The notes beneath the pieces were generated by a model. That model was given only the letters and a program-made list of their open reading frames with translations, had not been told where the DNA came from and did not search any database. DNA of 64,000 bases. Origin: Lepidodermella squamata (lineage: Eukaryota > Gastrotricha). Shown here in pieces: positions 10,501 through 21,980 of the stretch (position 1 is its first letter; each line of letters opens with the position of its first letter). The position numbers were made by a program, and so were the translations under genes. The stretch is taken from NCBI GenBank assembly GCA_047495785.1, contig JBLDXI010000007.1:2666001-2730000 (forward strand), in the 5' to 3' direction.

Positions 10501-13223
10501 TGCCAGCTTAAACACGCAATAAACCGTGTGTTTACCGTATTGGAACACGTCCCTCCAGTAAAGCAGCTGTAGCCGATCCTTAAAGAGCTGCCCGAGGTCG
10601 CAACAGGGATATCGACGCCGAAAAGCTCCGTGGTTACGTTCAAATTGCGGTTGAAGCATTGCAGTTTCCGCTGGCTTTTGTCGTAGGTAACAGCGTAGAA
10701 AATCCATTCATTAGTGTTCCCAGCGATACATCCGCCAATGCTAGCCAGAGAATTACCAACTCGATGAAGAACTTGAATGCCATTGTCTTTCTTGAAATAT
10801 AAACTGAGAAAAGGGTCTATCATCAACATGCCACCGTCGTCATCCGACGCACGTCGGAAGGAGAATCCCAGCGTGAAAGTCGGCGACATAATGAAGTTAT
10901 CATACTGAGCGATCTGATTGTTGGAGAAGAAATTCGTCGACATAGACGTTTCGGCAACTCCCCATGGTCCGCCGATTAATGATACTAACGTTGGCTCACC
11001 TTGCTGCGCTGGAATATCATTAATGATGTCAACATTCCCAGCTTGGCGATCGAACGGCCAAAATCCGATGGCAGACGCGAGACGAGGAATATACAGCTGT
11101 TTGTTGTTTTTCACAGGCTCGTAAGCCCCTTGCCGTTTCTCGCGGCAAGCTCGTGGTAAATCCGATATCTCGCTATCAGACAGCTTTACGCGGTACAGAA
11201 TTAGGCAAGACATTGCGTCTCCTTTGTTCATGTCTTGTAATAACCCGTCTCCTTTTCCAGCCCAGGCAGAGACAATCGCTGATACTTCCATATCGACGCC
11301 GGTCTGAACACCCAATCGAATCATAGGTGGGCCGGTAAAAATGTCCAAAACTTTGCTTTTTCTGTCATATGTTGCTGCGATATACGGCCACTTTGAAATG
11401 TCGACGGTAATATTCATTTTTGGAAATAGATCTGGCCATACAGACATTTCACTTGACTTCATGTACGTCAAGGCGAATATTCGAGAGTCGAAAAATTCTC
11501 GGCTCAAGCGTATCAAAGTTCCATCAGCCCCACTGGAAATTTTAGCGGCAAAGAAAAGGGTGAATGTGTCAGCCAATCTAACAGTTTTATACCGCGAGAT
11601 GTAATCTTTCGACTTGAGAACGTAGGACGAATTTGTGCCATGTGGGCCGTCTGCGTTCAGCACAGTATTAGGACTGACATCTACGAATGGGTTGTTGCAA
11701 ACTGAGTATGCTAGATCGCATAAACCATCACTTTGATCCATAGGTACAAAGAGGGACAACTCGGACGGCTGGGGTATAGGGTCTTTCAGCATCTCATTTC
11801 CGAAGCCTTTGCATGACGTTTGAAGCTGCCATATTTCAAATGTTGTCAGTCGCTGGTTGAAAACCATCAAGCAATAAATTGCGTCGTTGCTTCCCACATA
11901 CAACTTCTTAGCTGATTCATCTTCAGCGTATCCTAGCGAGAAGGACGATACATCATCGCCAGGCAAATTCAACTGCTTTGTTTCATATCTCAGATTATTT
12001 TCCTTTCCGGAATAAATCGTGAATAAGTTGTTTTTGGATTCATCATACGCAATTACAACGAAACGCCACTCATTCCGCGGTAAAACATTGCTGAATTTGG
12101 CCCTTTGGGCTGATAGTGCAACCGGGTATATCACGTCCAATGTATTTGTCGAAGAATAAATAACTGAGAACAAGCGTCGTTCACCAAAGCCTGCGAATGT
12201 GAATAGGCCTCTTTCACCGACGTCACTGGAAATCTTGACCGCAAACGCCACAGTGAAGAACTTGATATTTTGCATACTCAAGTACATCGTTATCAAAGCA
12301 GCACTTCCTGTCGGAACGTACAGTGATTGGTTTGTACCAAAAGCATCCATGACAGCTGTTGCGGTTAATTCTCCAGATTGAAATTGGGCAACCACTTGCC
12401 GCGCGTCATCAAATGCCACATTGCTGGCGAGAGGAAAAAAGGATTCGAGAGCCCATAGGCGTGGGAAAGTGTAATCCAGCCGAGCGTTGCCTTTCGATTT
12501 GCAAACTTCAGGTAGTTGAAAAGTTTCATATTTGGTTAAGCTCGAATCGTAAAGAAAGTAGCAAGCCATTGCTCCAGGAGAAGAGAAAGACCCTTTTTTC
12601 GTCCCTGCATCGGCATAGCCAACTAAAGCTGTCACGGCTGTTCGCGAGGAGAAAATGTCAGTTAGGACCATCTCGTAAGCCAGTTGCCAATCGATAATCG
12701 CCTTGTAGAAAATATTTGCCCGATTTGCCTGATGGTCATACGCCACGGAGATGTAGTTCCAGGTATTTTTGACAAGTAATCGGCCTGAATAAAGCAGCTT
12801 TGAATCAACCCATACCTCAAGAGTTCCATCTTTTGTTGCGAATATGCAAAATTTGCATTTACTAGTGCCCCTTATCTCAGTTAACCCGCGGTCAGGATCC
12901 GCATCTCCATCCGGATAGAACACTGCCAAGAAAATCGTAAAAGAATTCGTCAGGGTGAAACCTTGAGATAGAATTTCCTTTGTGTTATCAGTCGAAGTGT
13001 ACGACGAATATGGTCCGTTTGGCCCGGGAGTATTGATCACTAAACTGCCCGGTGACGAGCTCGGCGCCTTGCCATCCTTCAGATTCAACACGCCGTTATC
13101 ATAATCCAAAGGATAGAAGGCTAATAGGTTTGCTGGTCGTGGCCACTGCCCAGTATCAGCGGCACAACAATTGGCAATCAACAGAGTAACAGTAAGAGGA
13201 AAACGCATTTTGATCTTACCCAC
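7513..13223 (-). CDS. LamG-array / Cys-loop ligand-gated channel chimera 1
   Basis: Exons 13223-10106, 10055-9480, 9433-9333 and 9279-7513 give 1853 aa. Order: signal peptide (1-22), four LamG/concanavalin-like units to about residue 950, each with an FYPLD/FWPFD-type start, a buried W...VAYD strand and a closing CLM-fold Cys; a conserved unnamed domain containing YSRLHRLPGVC; a second unnamed domain with INWRIE-type start; a short Thr-rich stalk; then a pentameric-channel module. The channel shows C-x13-C (Cys 1643 and 1657, with FPYD between), four membrane helices, Leu at M2 9' and Glu at -1' before Arg 0'. The M3-M4 loop is only about 20 residues. Unlike its three relatives it lacks the basic furin-type site, has an extra intron (9332-9280), and has stalk and channel in one exon. 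Plasma-membrane receptor/channel by inference; ligand unknown. Confidence 0.88.
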
Positions 13224-13644
13224 GAAACAGTGAGATTCAAATTAAGTCGCTGGGTCGACTGGTTTGAGCTCTGACTAACGAATCTCATTTCCGGAATCGA
13301 ACACGAAAATATATTAAAATAATTCAAATTAAAAATAGAAGTGAATAATGAACCCCAGCCAATCAGCTATTGCTCCGCGATACTTGCCTTCTATGAGGGT
13401 TATGCCTGATGCTAAATTCAAAATTCAACCAATGAGCTCACCCTAGCCTTCAAAACATCTTGCTTTTAGTATCAAGGGAAATTGGCGAATGCGTCCTGGC
13501 AGTCTACCTGAAGCTACCTGACTATCGTTTCCAGATTTTTGGAGCATTCGGTTGATGTGAGCTGGAATGACGCATGAAGGATTTTATTACTGATGTTACA
13601 GCTGAATTTCTTCCCTATTTCGTCATCATCACCACATAGTGCTT
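13224..13644. other. Short intergenic stretch
   Basis: Presumed promoter of chimera 1 (transcribed leftwards) and 3' flank of the single-LamG gene. No motif was recognised. Confidence 0.4.
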
Positions 13645-14577
13645 TTAATTAAAATCAAATAAATAGGAGCAAATCAAGCAGACGACAGCGATCACAATTC
13701 TTTTGCGAAATACGGGCCATAGAACGCTGGATGAGTTGCGATCGCATTGGGCCAGCGGTTTCCTAGCTGGCTTACTTTGGCACGCCGTCTTTGCCTTCAT
13801 CGCCTGCTCAAACGTCAACGGCCCGTCGTAAACCGTCAAGCATGAAATTGCGTCGTTTTCGTTCATAAAGAAAACTGGAGCGTTAGTTGTTGGTTCTGAC
13901 AAAGCTCTGCCGACCCATAGCTTGATTTTCGTCAAACCTTCTTTCCCAGCTGCGGTTTTCAGATTGAACCCAGTACCGCTGAGTATTGACGCGTTGTCGC
14001 GGTAAAGAACAACTGATCCTTCAGCGGAACTGTAACTCAACGCATAAAAGGTCCACTTGTTAGCTGGTAAGAGCCTGCCGTCACCTAAAGCTGAGGTGTC
14101 GGAGTTGCCTCGGCCCAACTGCCTGACATTAATCCAGCCATTTGACCCAGAAAATATGTTGAAATAAGCATTCGGGAATTCAGTCTGAAGAATGCCCAAT
14201 TTATGATCTGCAGAAGATTTCAAGTAGAAGGTAGCAGCAAATCCGAATTTAACTGGTAGATTTTTGTAGACTGCGATTGGCTCGCTTTCGCCCTTGAGGG
14301 AGTAAGCGGTGTTTGTCTCGTTAGTTGGACCGGGGATATTCGATAGGAATGTAGTTCCTCCTTTCTCGACCGGTTCAAGGCCGCAAATACTGTCGTTCAA
14401 GCCATTTGGTTTATCAAAAGGGACATGCAAGATAGCTGAATCGTAATTAGGCCATGAATCTTGCGAAAAACCTGGGTTTGTTAGGAATAGTGAACGATTT
14501 CAAGCAAGATGTGCATAAAACTCACATGTTTCAGTTAAAACACAACATATAAAAAGATACCTAGCCACTAACAGCAT
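13645..14577 (-). CDS. Single-LamG-domain protein with C-terminal hydrophobic tail
   Basis: Exon 1, 14577-14526, encodes a signal peptide (MLLVARYLFICCVLTETC) and ends in phase 1 at a GTGAGT donor. Exon 2, 14471-13645, completes 292 aa. The body is one LamG-like domain (about 25-255) with the same landmarks as the third LamG unit of the neighbouring chimera: a VPFDKPNG start, NKWTFYALSYSS in the middle and NENDAISCLTVYD before the closing Cys. After a short basic stretch the protein ends with a hydrophobic segment (VIAVVCLICSYLF), either a membrane anchor or a GPI-type signal. It looks like a derivative of the chimera that lost all but one domain, or an ancestral single-domain relative. Extracellular or cell-surface; binding partner unknown. 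Confidence 0.82.
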
Positions 14578-15061
14578 CTTAAAGAATTTTAATAGACTAC
14601 TTAATTAATGTTCAATGTAGCAACAACTGAGAGCACGCTCGAGTAGCGTTTTTTGATGACGAAACAATGCTGCCCGGTCTTGGTAGTCCTCCATGAAGAC
14701 CTGATGCTAAAACTCATTAATCCACGCTAAAATTCTTTTTCTTGGACTCAAAATTTTACATTAAATTAGTTTTGTTTCAAGCTATGAAGTTTGAGATGCC
14801 GTATACTCTCAAAATAGCGCCTGATTTTCAGTGTAAGAAGGCAATAAATCGCCAATCAATTTTAAATAAGAGCTTTCCAAGATGGAGAGTGGACGCGAGA
14901 TGCACTTTGATTTGGAGCAAAAATCTGTGGAAAGTTACTTGAATAATGCACGCCATTTTACGGGTTATTATAATTGAAAAGAGCTGACAATTTATTGGCG
15001 ATATTCGGCCGTTTAAAATAGATTTAAAAATCATCGAGTTTCATGCATCGGGAAAAATGGT
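14578..15061. other. Intergenic stretch
   Basis: Contains the 3' flank of the next minus-strand gene, with ccaataaa on the minus strand near 14995 as a likely poly(A) signal. Short ORFs here have no coding support. Confidence 0.4.
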
Positions 15062-15918
15062 TTACGCGGTTTGCGTACACTTTTCGATGTTGAGCCCGTA
15101 TATCGCTGGATTCGTAGTGGAGTATGTCGGAGCCGCAGAGCCATCTGCCTGTGCAATAGCTGCACAACACGCGGCATACGTCGCAAAAACGTACGGAGCT
15201 GCGGTAGGCTTAACAAATATACACATTTTGTAGGTCAAAAAGCAACAATGAGATACAACACTTGAAATTTCTACTAACCGCGGTATCTGTAACTTGCACC
15301 AGTCCTTTGTCGCACGAGTTTGGAAATTTAACGCAGCTGCCCTTTTGACCTGACGCCGTTGTAGCGCAAACCTTGTACGGCGTTGTGTCAGAAACTCCGA
15401 AGCACGCTTGCATTGTAGGTGTTGTTGGCAGCAATTCGTAAATCAAATTGTTGGCGACGGAGGCAATGTATTGACAGCAAAGGCTGAATGAGTTGAAAGT
15501 GAGCGATGAAGCTACTGTCTATATAAAGAATATAGAATATTTCAGATCGAAAACGGAACAAAAAACGAAACGAACAGCGCCGTCTGTTAACGTCGAACAA
15601 GCCGCACTCGCTGTGGATAGGCAGTATTGAATATTCGCGCCAATGGAGATTGTTTTCACCGAACAAACTGTGTAAGCATTCTGTTGTTCAAGTGGAGGAA
15701 TTTGGGCATTTCTTCACCTTCAGTAAAAACGGGTAACAAACGTTAGTCGCGCAGACGTTACCGGTTGAACATCCAGTTGGAGCGCAGGTTTTACCAGTTG
15801 GGCAATAGTTTGGGCACGGAGATGGTGGTAACGTGTAGGAAGTAGCCGTACAAGCTTTCGTGAGCGATACACCGCATATGACCGAAATCAAAATACCTGC
15901 TAAGAAATCCCGAGTCAT
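15062..15918 (-). CDS. Cysteine-rich secreted protein, beta subfamily, member 1
   Basis: Exons 15918-15742, 15680-15576, 15518-15279 and 15208-15062 join in phase 0 to give 222 aa. Exon 1 codes a signal peptide and a CxxxCPxxCPxGKTC-type Pro/Thr/Cys segment with six Cys. Exon 2 codes VCSVKTI...QYCLSTASAACST. Exon 3 codes the core LCCQY...MQACFG...TPYKVC...GSCVKFPNSCDKGLV. Exon 4 codes AACCAAI...GLNIEKCTQTA. The 18 cysteines suggest nine disulfides. The start at 15918 gives the best signal peptide; an in-frame ATG at 15960 would add 14 residues. It is divergent from member alpha-1, which starts 303 bases away. Function not recognised. Confidence 0.85.
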
Positions 15919-16221
15919 GCTATGACTGCGAAGCTCAAATCGTAAAATAGCCGTTTTCATCACACCATTAGCCCCATTCGTTATCTTGATAATGGGATTA
16001 ATGATTCAGGATTACCGGCTAATGAAAGTAAACACAAGTTGTTTTGTAAGGGATCGTATCGTTAAAGTAAGGTTTTTAGCCTAATCTCCTGGTGCGTTCG
16101 GACGTAACCTAAGACAGTGTCAAGGCAATATTGGTGTTAGCTTTTGAAAGGTGGAAGATCTCGTTTTCTTCCTCAAATGCTGGATCTTCACTGAGCGTTT
16201 GCATTAATAGACGGCTAAGAA
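15919..16221. promoter_or_regulatory. Shared promoter region of divergent pair 1 (beta-1 / alpha-1)
   Basis: The 303 bases between two divergent starts must contain both promoters. Two GATA-type sites sit face to face: TTATCT at 15981-15986 and TGATAA at 15987-15992, inside a near-palindrome cccattcg...aatggg. Factor binding is inference. Confidence 0.45.
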
Positions 16222-17065
16222 ATGAATCTAGCTTACAAGATAGGCATACTATGCCTTATTTATGATCAAGCCGTGAACGGCTGTCCTCCATCCACGACTT
16301 CAACTTCCTGCCCAACCCCGGCGTGTCCCTCTGGTAACAGTTGCTACGACGTGGCTTGTAGTAGTAGCAACCAGTTCTGCGTTCCTGGGGTAATGTTTCA
16401 AAATGTTTTACATCGATTTCTATCATCTCGGCTATTATAGAACCAATACAAGATGTGTACAATCAAAAGTAACATGATTGGGACAGCGTTCATGAATTAC
16501 TGCATTTCAAACTCGGGCATCGGCTGCAGTGTTTTGTCTGGTGGAGCGGTTATTGATCTTTCAATTGCATATTTTAGTAGCTAACCCGATTTAATTACAG
16601 GAAGTTACGCCAACCCAGGTGTACAACGACTTTGCGTCTTGTTGCGCCGCAACCTCGTCGAATGTTAGATACGAAACCTTTGTGAGCAGCGCGAAGGCTA
16701 CATCTTACGCCGTTGTTCCCTACCTGTGCATCGGTGCGTTGGATTCGACGCCCTACAAAGTATGCGCGACTACCCAGGCGAGTTCTCAAGGCTCTTGCAC
16801 GCGATTTCCGAACATATGCAAGACAACTGGCCTAGTGCAAGCGATTTCAACTGTAAGTTTTGTTTTAGACGGTGAGGTTAACGCATTGATGAGTTGGTTT
16901 TTTCATCACCATCAGGCCACAGCTGCGACTGGCGGGAACTATTCGTTCGCTACATTTGCCGCCTGCTGCACGGCGCTTGGTTCGGCAGCGGCTAAGATGG
17001 TCTACGCTCCGTCTGGATCGATTGTTTACGACGCGGCATTTGATACTTGTTCTCAAACTATCTGA
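16222..17065 (+). CDS. Cysteine-rich secreted protein, alpha subfamily, member 1
   Basis: Exons 16222-16389, 16441-16548, 16601-16852 and 16916-17065 join in phase 0 to give 225 aa. A signal peptide (MNLAYKIGILCLIYDQAVNG) is followed by the alpha signature CPSGNSCYDVAC...NQFC; exon 2 reads KMCTIKSN...YCISNSGIGCS; exon 3 reads YNDFASCCAATS...VVPYLCIGALDSTPYKVC...CTRFPNIC; exon 4 reads AACCTALG...AAFDTCSQTI. Alpha and beta proteins share exon structure and Cys spacing but differ consistently in sequence, so they are two subfamilies of one family. An AATAAA near 17322 lies in the convergent gap to beta-2. Function not recognised; secreted, disulfide-rich. Confidence 0.87.
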
Positions 17066-17489
17066 TATCAATGATTTCTCAACATCCTGTTGGCAAGCGG
17101 CAGAAGTCGTCACTCGGCCTAATGTTGAACAATAGGTGCAGAAAAACAGTAATTTAGCATGAAGTAAACATGGTGTTTTTTGCCATGCTGCGTTGTGCCA
17201 TCACGATTCTGATGCTGCCCGCATGGATTTACTGGCGAAATTAATGTTTAATGAGAAACAAGTAAAAAGCCCAGTGACGACTTCTGCCGCCCTGCCAACA
17301 AAGGGAAAAAAGTCATGCAATAAAGTTATCCTTTATTAGGCCAGCTTCTTTGCATTTTTTGGGCGCAAGTGATGACAGACAGTTAAAAGCCAGAGTATAT
17401 TATAAACTTCTGTTTTAGTAAGAATCTTCGAAAATAATAAGCGCGAATGTCAAGACATCTGTAAGAATTAGGCAGTTTGGCTACATTTT
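17066..17489. other. Convergent 3' gap between alpha-1 and beta-2
   Basis: Holds 3' untranslated regions of two converging genes, with tgcaataaagtt near 17321 as the plus-strand poly(A) signal. Nothing else was seen. Confidence 0.45.
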
Positions 17490-18282
17490 TCAATAATCCG
17501 TAAATCCGAGTCCGTAAATCTGCGGCTTTGTCGTTCCATAGGACATCTTCGCATCTCCTGTTGCCCCGCCGGCTATCGCGTTACAACATGCCCCGTAAGT
17601 CCCAAAGGCATAAGCTTCCGGGACGGGAGTAGTCTATAAAAAATAGAAAGCGATTTTCGATAGCTTAATCATTTATGCGACTTGCTGATGTTCCAGAAGC
17701 CTGAACTAGTCCATTGTCACAAGAGCTAGGAAATCTGACACAACTGCCCTTCTGCCCAGAATCTGCCGTTGCACAGATCTTGTAGGGTAACTTGTCAGAT
17801 AACCCAAAGCACGCTTGCATTATTGTCGAAGTCGGTATATGGTCGTATATCATCGCAGTTGTTTGCGTTGAGACAAATTCGCAGCAGGAAGTATATGAAT
17901 TATACGTCCCAAGTGTCGGCTAAGAGATATCGGCCTAAGGAAGTTCCTAAGATAAATAAGTTGACTTACCGTTCCGCCTGCGATTGTGGAGCATGGCGCA
18001 CCTGCTGTTGATAGGCAGTATTGCACGTTAGCATTGAGAGACACTGTTTTGACTGAACAAACGGCGAATGCATTCTACAAAAGATAGACGAGTGATCAAA
18101 CACTGTTCATCCATAATTTTACTTACGCTTGGGGAGCAAACGTTTCCCGTAGGGCATCCTAAAGTTGCACAGGTTTGACTTGATGGGCAAGAAGCCGGAC
18201 AAGTTGTAGACTTGGCGCTTGGGGGGCAAGCATTTGCGGCCGTTAAACAAACCGCTGAAATTGCCAACATTTTATCCAACAT
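17490..18282 (-). CDS. Cysteine-rich secreted protein, beta subfamily, member 2 (altered C terminus)
   Basis: Exons 18282-18127, 18074-17970, 17919-17686 and 17633-17490 give 212 aa. Signal peptide, six-Cys segment (CPSSQTC, GNVC), VCSVKTV exon and the core ...MQACFGLSDKLPYKIC...GSCVRFPSSCDNGLV are intact. Two oddities. Exon 3 ends at GCAAGT, a GC-AG intron, at exactly the position where the three sister genes use GT. Near the end, gatttacgga occurs twice 14 bases apart; the reading frame shifts and stops at LGFTDY, so the last family cysteine and the (E/D)KC(T/S)QT ending are lost, although that stretch is still legible in another frame just downstream. It may be a functional variant or an early pseudogene. 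Confidence 0.75.
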
Positions 18283-18746
18283 TTTTCGGGCAACGGTATT
18301 AAAGCTTCTATGAGGAAAGGTAGCAAACTAATTGTGCTCCTTGGTATCATAAGACATGCTAATAGTATTTATCATTGCGCTGTAAGCATGGTGTTTTTAT
18401 GGCGATTGTTCTTACAAATTTACGTCAGTGAGCAGCGGCAATCTGATACGAATTGGCTCGGTGCTGTATCATTCTATGCCACAACGCGTAGCCCATATAA
18501 GGTGTAATCGAGCGCAAACTTCGGTCTTCGGTGTCGCACGTTTACAGCTATCTGTACAATACTATAGCCTACATATTTCTCATCGCTGTGATGTGGGCGA
18601 TGATAATTGCTCATATTATACCATCAATTGATGCACCTTTTTGAACACAGAAAACCTTAATCTCCATGAATTTTCTCTTCGAAGATAGCCCATCTCAAAT
18701 GATAAGCTATTGATCTTTGTTTTCTCGCATAGAATCTTCAATTGAA
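18283..18746. promoter_or_regulatory. Shared promoter region of divergent pair 2 (beta-2 / alpha-2)
   Basis: 464 bases between divergent starts. Two TGATAA motifs occur at 18601-18606 and 18700-18705, the second 42 bases upstream of the alpha-2 start codon. Short ORFs in this gap are not supported. Confidence 0.4.
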
Positions 18747-19588
18747 ATGCACATCGTCGTATGGTTTGCAGTATTAATTATCTATGGAGTTAACTTTGCG
18801 GATTCCTGCCCATCTTCGACGTCTTCCACGCCAACCCCATGTCCTGGAACATCTTGTCCATCCGGTAGCAACTGCTACGACGTTGGCTGCCCCAGTAGCA
18901 ACCAATTTTGCTCACCGGGAGTACTTAGATTGTCCTAACTTATTGAGATACTGAAAAATCTTAATTGTTCATATAGAATCAATTCAAGATGTGTACGATC
19001 AGAAGCAACTTGAAGGGAGGAGCAACCTTGAAGTACTGCTTTTCAAACGCTGGAATCACATGCAATACATTAACTGGCGGCGCGGTTATTATTCATTGTG
19101 ATTGACGTTGTTGTTTTCATTCAAGTTTTTCCAGGAAATTTCTCCGTCTCAAGTGTACAACGACTTCGCGTCTTGTTGCGCCGCTACTTCGACAAATGTT
19201 AGATACCAAAACTTTTTGACTCCGATCAAAGCGTCATCATATGCAGTGGTACCTTTCATGTGCGTTGGCGCTTTGGATTCGACTCCGTACAAGGTTTGCT
19301 CGAATGTTCAGGCAGGAGGTTTCGGAACTTGCGTACAATTTCCCAATGTTTGCGACACGAGCGAAAATGTACAAGCAGTTTCAACCGTAATTTTTACAAT
19401 AATTTACTTCTCTGAAGCATGATGATCGTGCTTTCCAGAACACCCCTGCAACCGGCAATGTCTATGCATTCGCGTCATTCACTGAGTGCTGCGCAGCCCT
19501 TGGCACAGCAACTGCGCAGATAGTTTACTCTCCCGCCAAAGAAACTTTGTTCAATGGCGGATTCGATACTTGCTCTCAGACGGTTTGA
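18747..19588 (+). CDS. Cysteine-rich secreted protein, alpha subfamily, member 2
   Basis: Exons 18747-18920, 18977-19084, 19135-19386 and 19439-19588 join in phase 0 to give 227 aa. Exons 2, 3 and 4 have exactly the same lengths (108, 252, 150) as alpha-1. Signal peptide MHIVVWFAVLIIYGVNFADS is followed by CPSGSNCYDVGC...NQFC, KMCTIRSN, YNDFASCCAATSTNVRYQ, STPYKVC and FDTCSQTV. All family cysteines are present. I chose the ATG at 18747 over an upstream TTG because it gives a compact signal peptide. gaataaat near 19645 is a likely poly(A) signal. Secreted; function unknown. Confidence 0.87.
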
Positions 19589-21191
19589 AGCGATCCTGAA
19601 GCATGTTGTGTTGTTAGGGGTTAGGGGCTACTACATACGTAAATGAATAAATACCAAGTATGTACCAATAGTCCCTTGCTTAAAGCTCAAGTAGCAAATA
19701 GCAAAAGCTTTGGTTGGTTTATTCAATTGAGACAATTTAAATGATTGACTTAGCCGAGACTTGGTACGAGTTGCGTTCGGGTGGTACTACTCCAAAACAT
19801 CCAAACAAAAACGATTGTTCTCGTTGCGCAACAATCGAAAAGTTTGGCTGTTATGGTATCATTTATTTTAGTGTCATTTGTTTTGGAGTAGTCCCGTTCG
19901 GGTGGATTGGGTGAATTCCGATGGTCACGTCAATTCTGGAAGAGTAAAATCAATCAAAATTGCATAAAAAAACCGCTACTTTTTTGATACGAAATCCCCC
20001 TGCTTAACAAGCCGTCTGTGTGCTGTTTCCTGTCGCTTTTTCAGACATTTCCTAAAGATCACAGATCTCAAGATTATTATGCGTTGCAATAAATTTATTG
20101 CTTTATTGCCAATTGCCAATCACCCAATTTAGCCATGAGACGTACCAGGATGCGGTGCTTCGATTTAGACGGCTGAATTCTGTGTTATTTTTCAAAAAGG
20201 TCCAAATGTCGTTGTGGCTTCACCCTTTTTCATTTTCATTTTCATTTTGTGCAAAGCAAATTTCACAAGTACCGTAATCCTTGTAATCCTTGGTTTGCGA
20301 TTTTCACCTCACTGGTTTGCTTCATAGAGAACGTACTGCGTGAAATTCTTGCCTTATCGCGCACACTGCTCCCCCTCGTTTAGAAACCTGTCTCGTTTAG
20401 ACGCCTAGGAAAACTGAAAGTCATTGATATAGTCCGATCTCGAATAGTGGCCTATTAGGTATTAGGCTACCACGGCACGTTCGAAACCTGTGCTCTGCTG
20501 CGCAGAAAAATGCCTGAAGATATTGAATAATCTGTTATTCACGATGATTTTTGGAGAAGCCTCCTTATTGTTCTGAATTGTCAGCTATTTGACGACTTAA
20601 CTAATAGTTAATAATGAAGCTTTGACGAGTGCCTTGTCAAAATTATCAGCCGTATCAACGAGCTTTGATGAGTTTGGAAATTGAAAGACGCTAAATCAAG
20701 TCTGGTCTTTGTTGCATCTCAAACAGGGCTGCGAAATCTCACGCGCACTCAACATTTCCTGCTAATCTTTACCCATTTCCGCAAATGTTCCTGCAATTTC
20801 TTGTAGTTTCGAAAATTTACCGCTGCGCGGCCGAATTTCCCGCGCACGTTGTGCGCATTTTCGCATGTTTTGCAGCCCTGATCTCAAATAGTAGCCTTTT
20901 TCCCCTTCGAGGCATAATTTTTGTATAAGCCCGGGTTAGTATTTCGGTAACTACGGTAATTCGGTTTTTACGGTATACACTATTGCAGCTCTCCCTAATG
21001 AGACTGACCATTCAAGATTGGAAAATTCACTGTACGCGGGTTCTACTGATTCATTTCGATCACACCATTTTATTATTTGTTCGTTTTGAGGGCTCATAAT
21101 ATACAGCATGCTTATTCTTACTAAATATAAATTGTCACTTTAGAACACCGCTGAATATTCTTTAATTTGGTCTGTGACACGTCGCAGGAAA
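19589..21191. other. Gene-free stretch between alpha-2 and beta-3
   Basis: Contains the small foldback element at 19785-19894 and a short attttc repeat near 20230. Otherwise no gene or RNA was recognised; small ORFs lack codon or family support. Confidence 0.45.
19785..19894. mobile_element. Small foldback element with an 11-bp direct flanking repeat
   Basis: The 110-base element begins tactactccaaaaca and ends tgttttggagtagtcc, with further complementarity inside (caaacaaaaacgattgtt / aacaatcgaaaagtttgg). The 11 bases cgttcgggtgg stand on both sides (19774-19784 and 19895-19905), the pattern of a target-site duplication. It looks recently inserted. Confidence 0.75.
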
Positions 21192-21980
21192 TCAGACAGT
21201 TTGAGTGCATTTTTCAATACTGAGCCCATAAATCTGGTCTGTGGTAGAATAAGCCGTTTGCGCTGCTGCTTGTGCTATCGCATTGCAGCATGCGGCGTAA
21301 GTTGAAAAGGCGAAGTTTGCAGGGACAGGAGGGGTCTGTCAAAAACATTACAATAGTTGATAGCAAAGAATTGCGGCATTTACATTTGTTCCAGTAGCTA
21401 TAACCAGTCCTTTGTCACAAGAGTGTGGAAATCGGACACAGCTGCCTTTCTGGCCAGTGCCGGACGACGCACAAACTTTGTACGGGGTGAGATCTCCAGC
21501 TCCAAAGCAGGCTTGCATTGTTGTCGACGTGGGTAAGAGGTCGTAGACTAGCGAAGTTGCTTGGCTCGCTATGAATTGGCAACAGAGCGCGAATGAAGTA
21601 TAAGACGTCGGCGTAGCCTGAAATTTTATCTACAACAAAAACACGCGGCAAAGATGAGATTAAAAACCGTTCCGTCAGAAACTGTCGAGCACGCCGCGCC
21701 GGCAGTTGAAAGGCAGTATTGAACGGTGGTGGCGAGGGAGACGGTTCTCACGGAGCAAACAGAAAACGAGGTCTACATTGGAAAGAGTTGAACAACATAT
21801 CCGAGTAATATAAATTTGACTAACACTTGGCGCGCAGTAGTTCCCTGACGAGCAACCAGATGCTGCGCAAGTTTTACCAGATGGGCAAGCACTTGGGCAA
21901 CCTGTCGATGTAGTGCTGGGAGGGCAGGCGTTTGCAACCAATAAACAAGCGGCTGAGAAGACCCAAATTATCGCTATCAT
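21192..21980 (-). CDS. Cysteine-rich secreted protein, beta subfamily, member 3
   Basis: Exons 21980-21825, 21772-21668, 21617-21384 and 21335-21192 join in phase 0 to give 212 aa. Signal peptide MIAIIWVFSAACLLVANA; then CPSGKTC...GNYC, VCSVRTV...QYCLSTAGAACST, ALCCQF...MQACFGAGDLTPYKVC...GSCVRFPHSCDKGLV, and AACCNAI...SIEKCTQTV. Exon lengths 105, 234 and 144 match beta-2 and beta-4 exactly, and the C terminus is intact, so it is a reference for the altered beta-2. It converges on alpha-2 across 1.6 kb and diverges from alpha-3. Secreted; function unknown. Confidence 0.87.
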
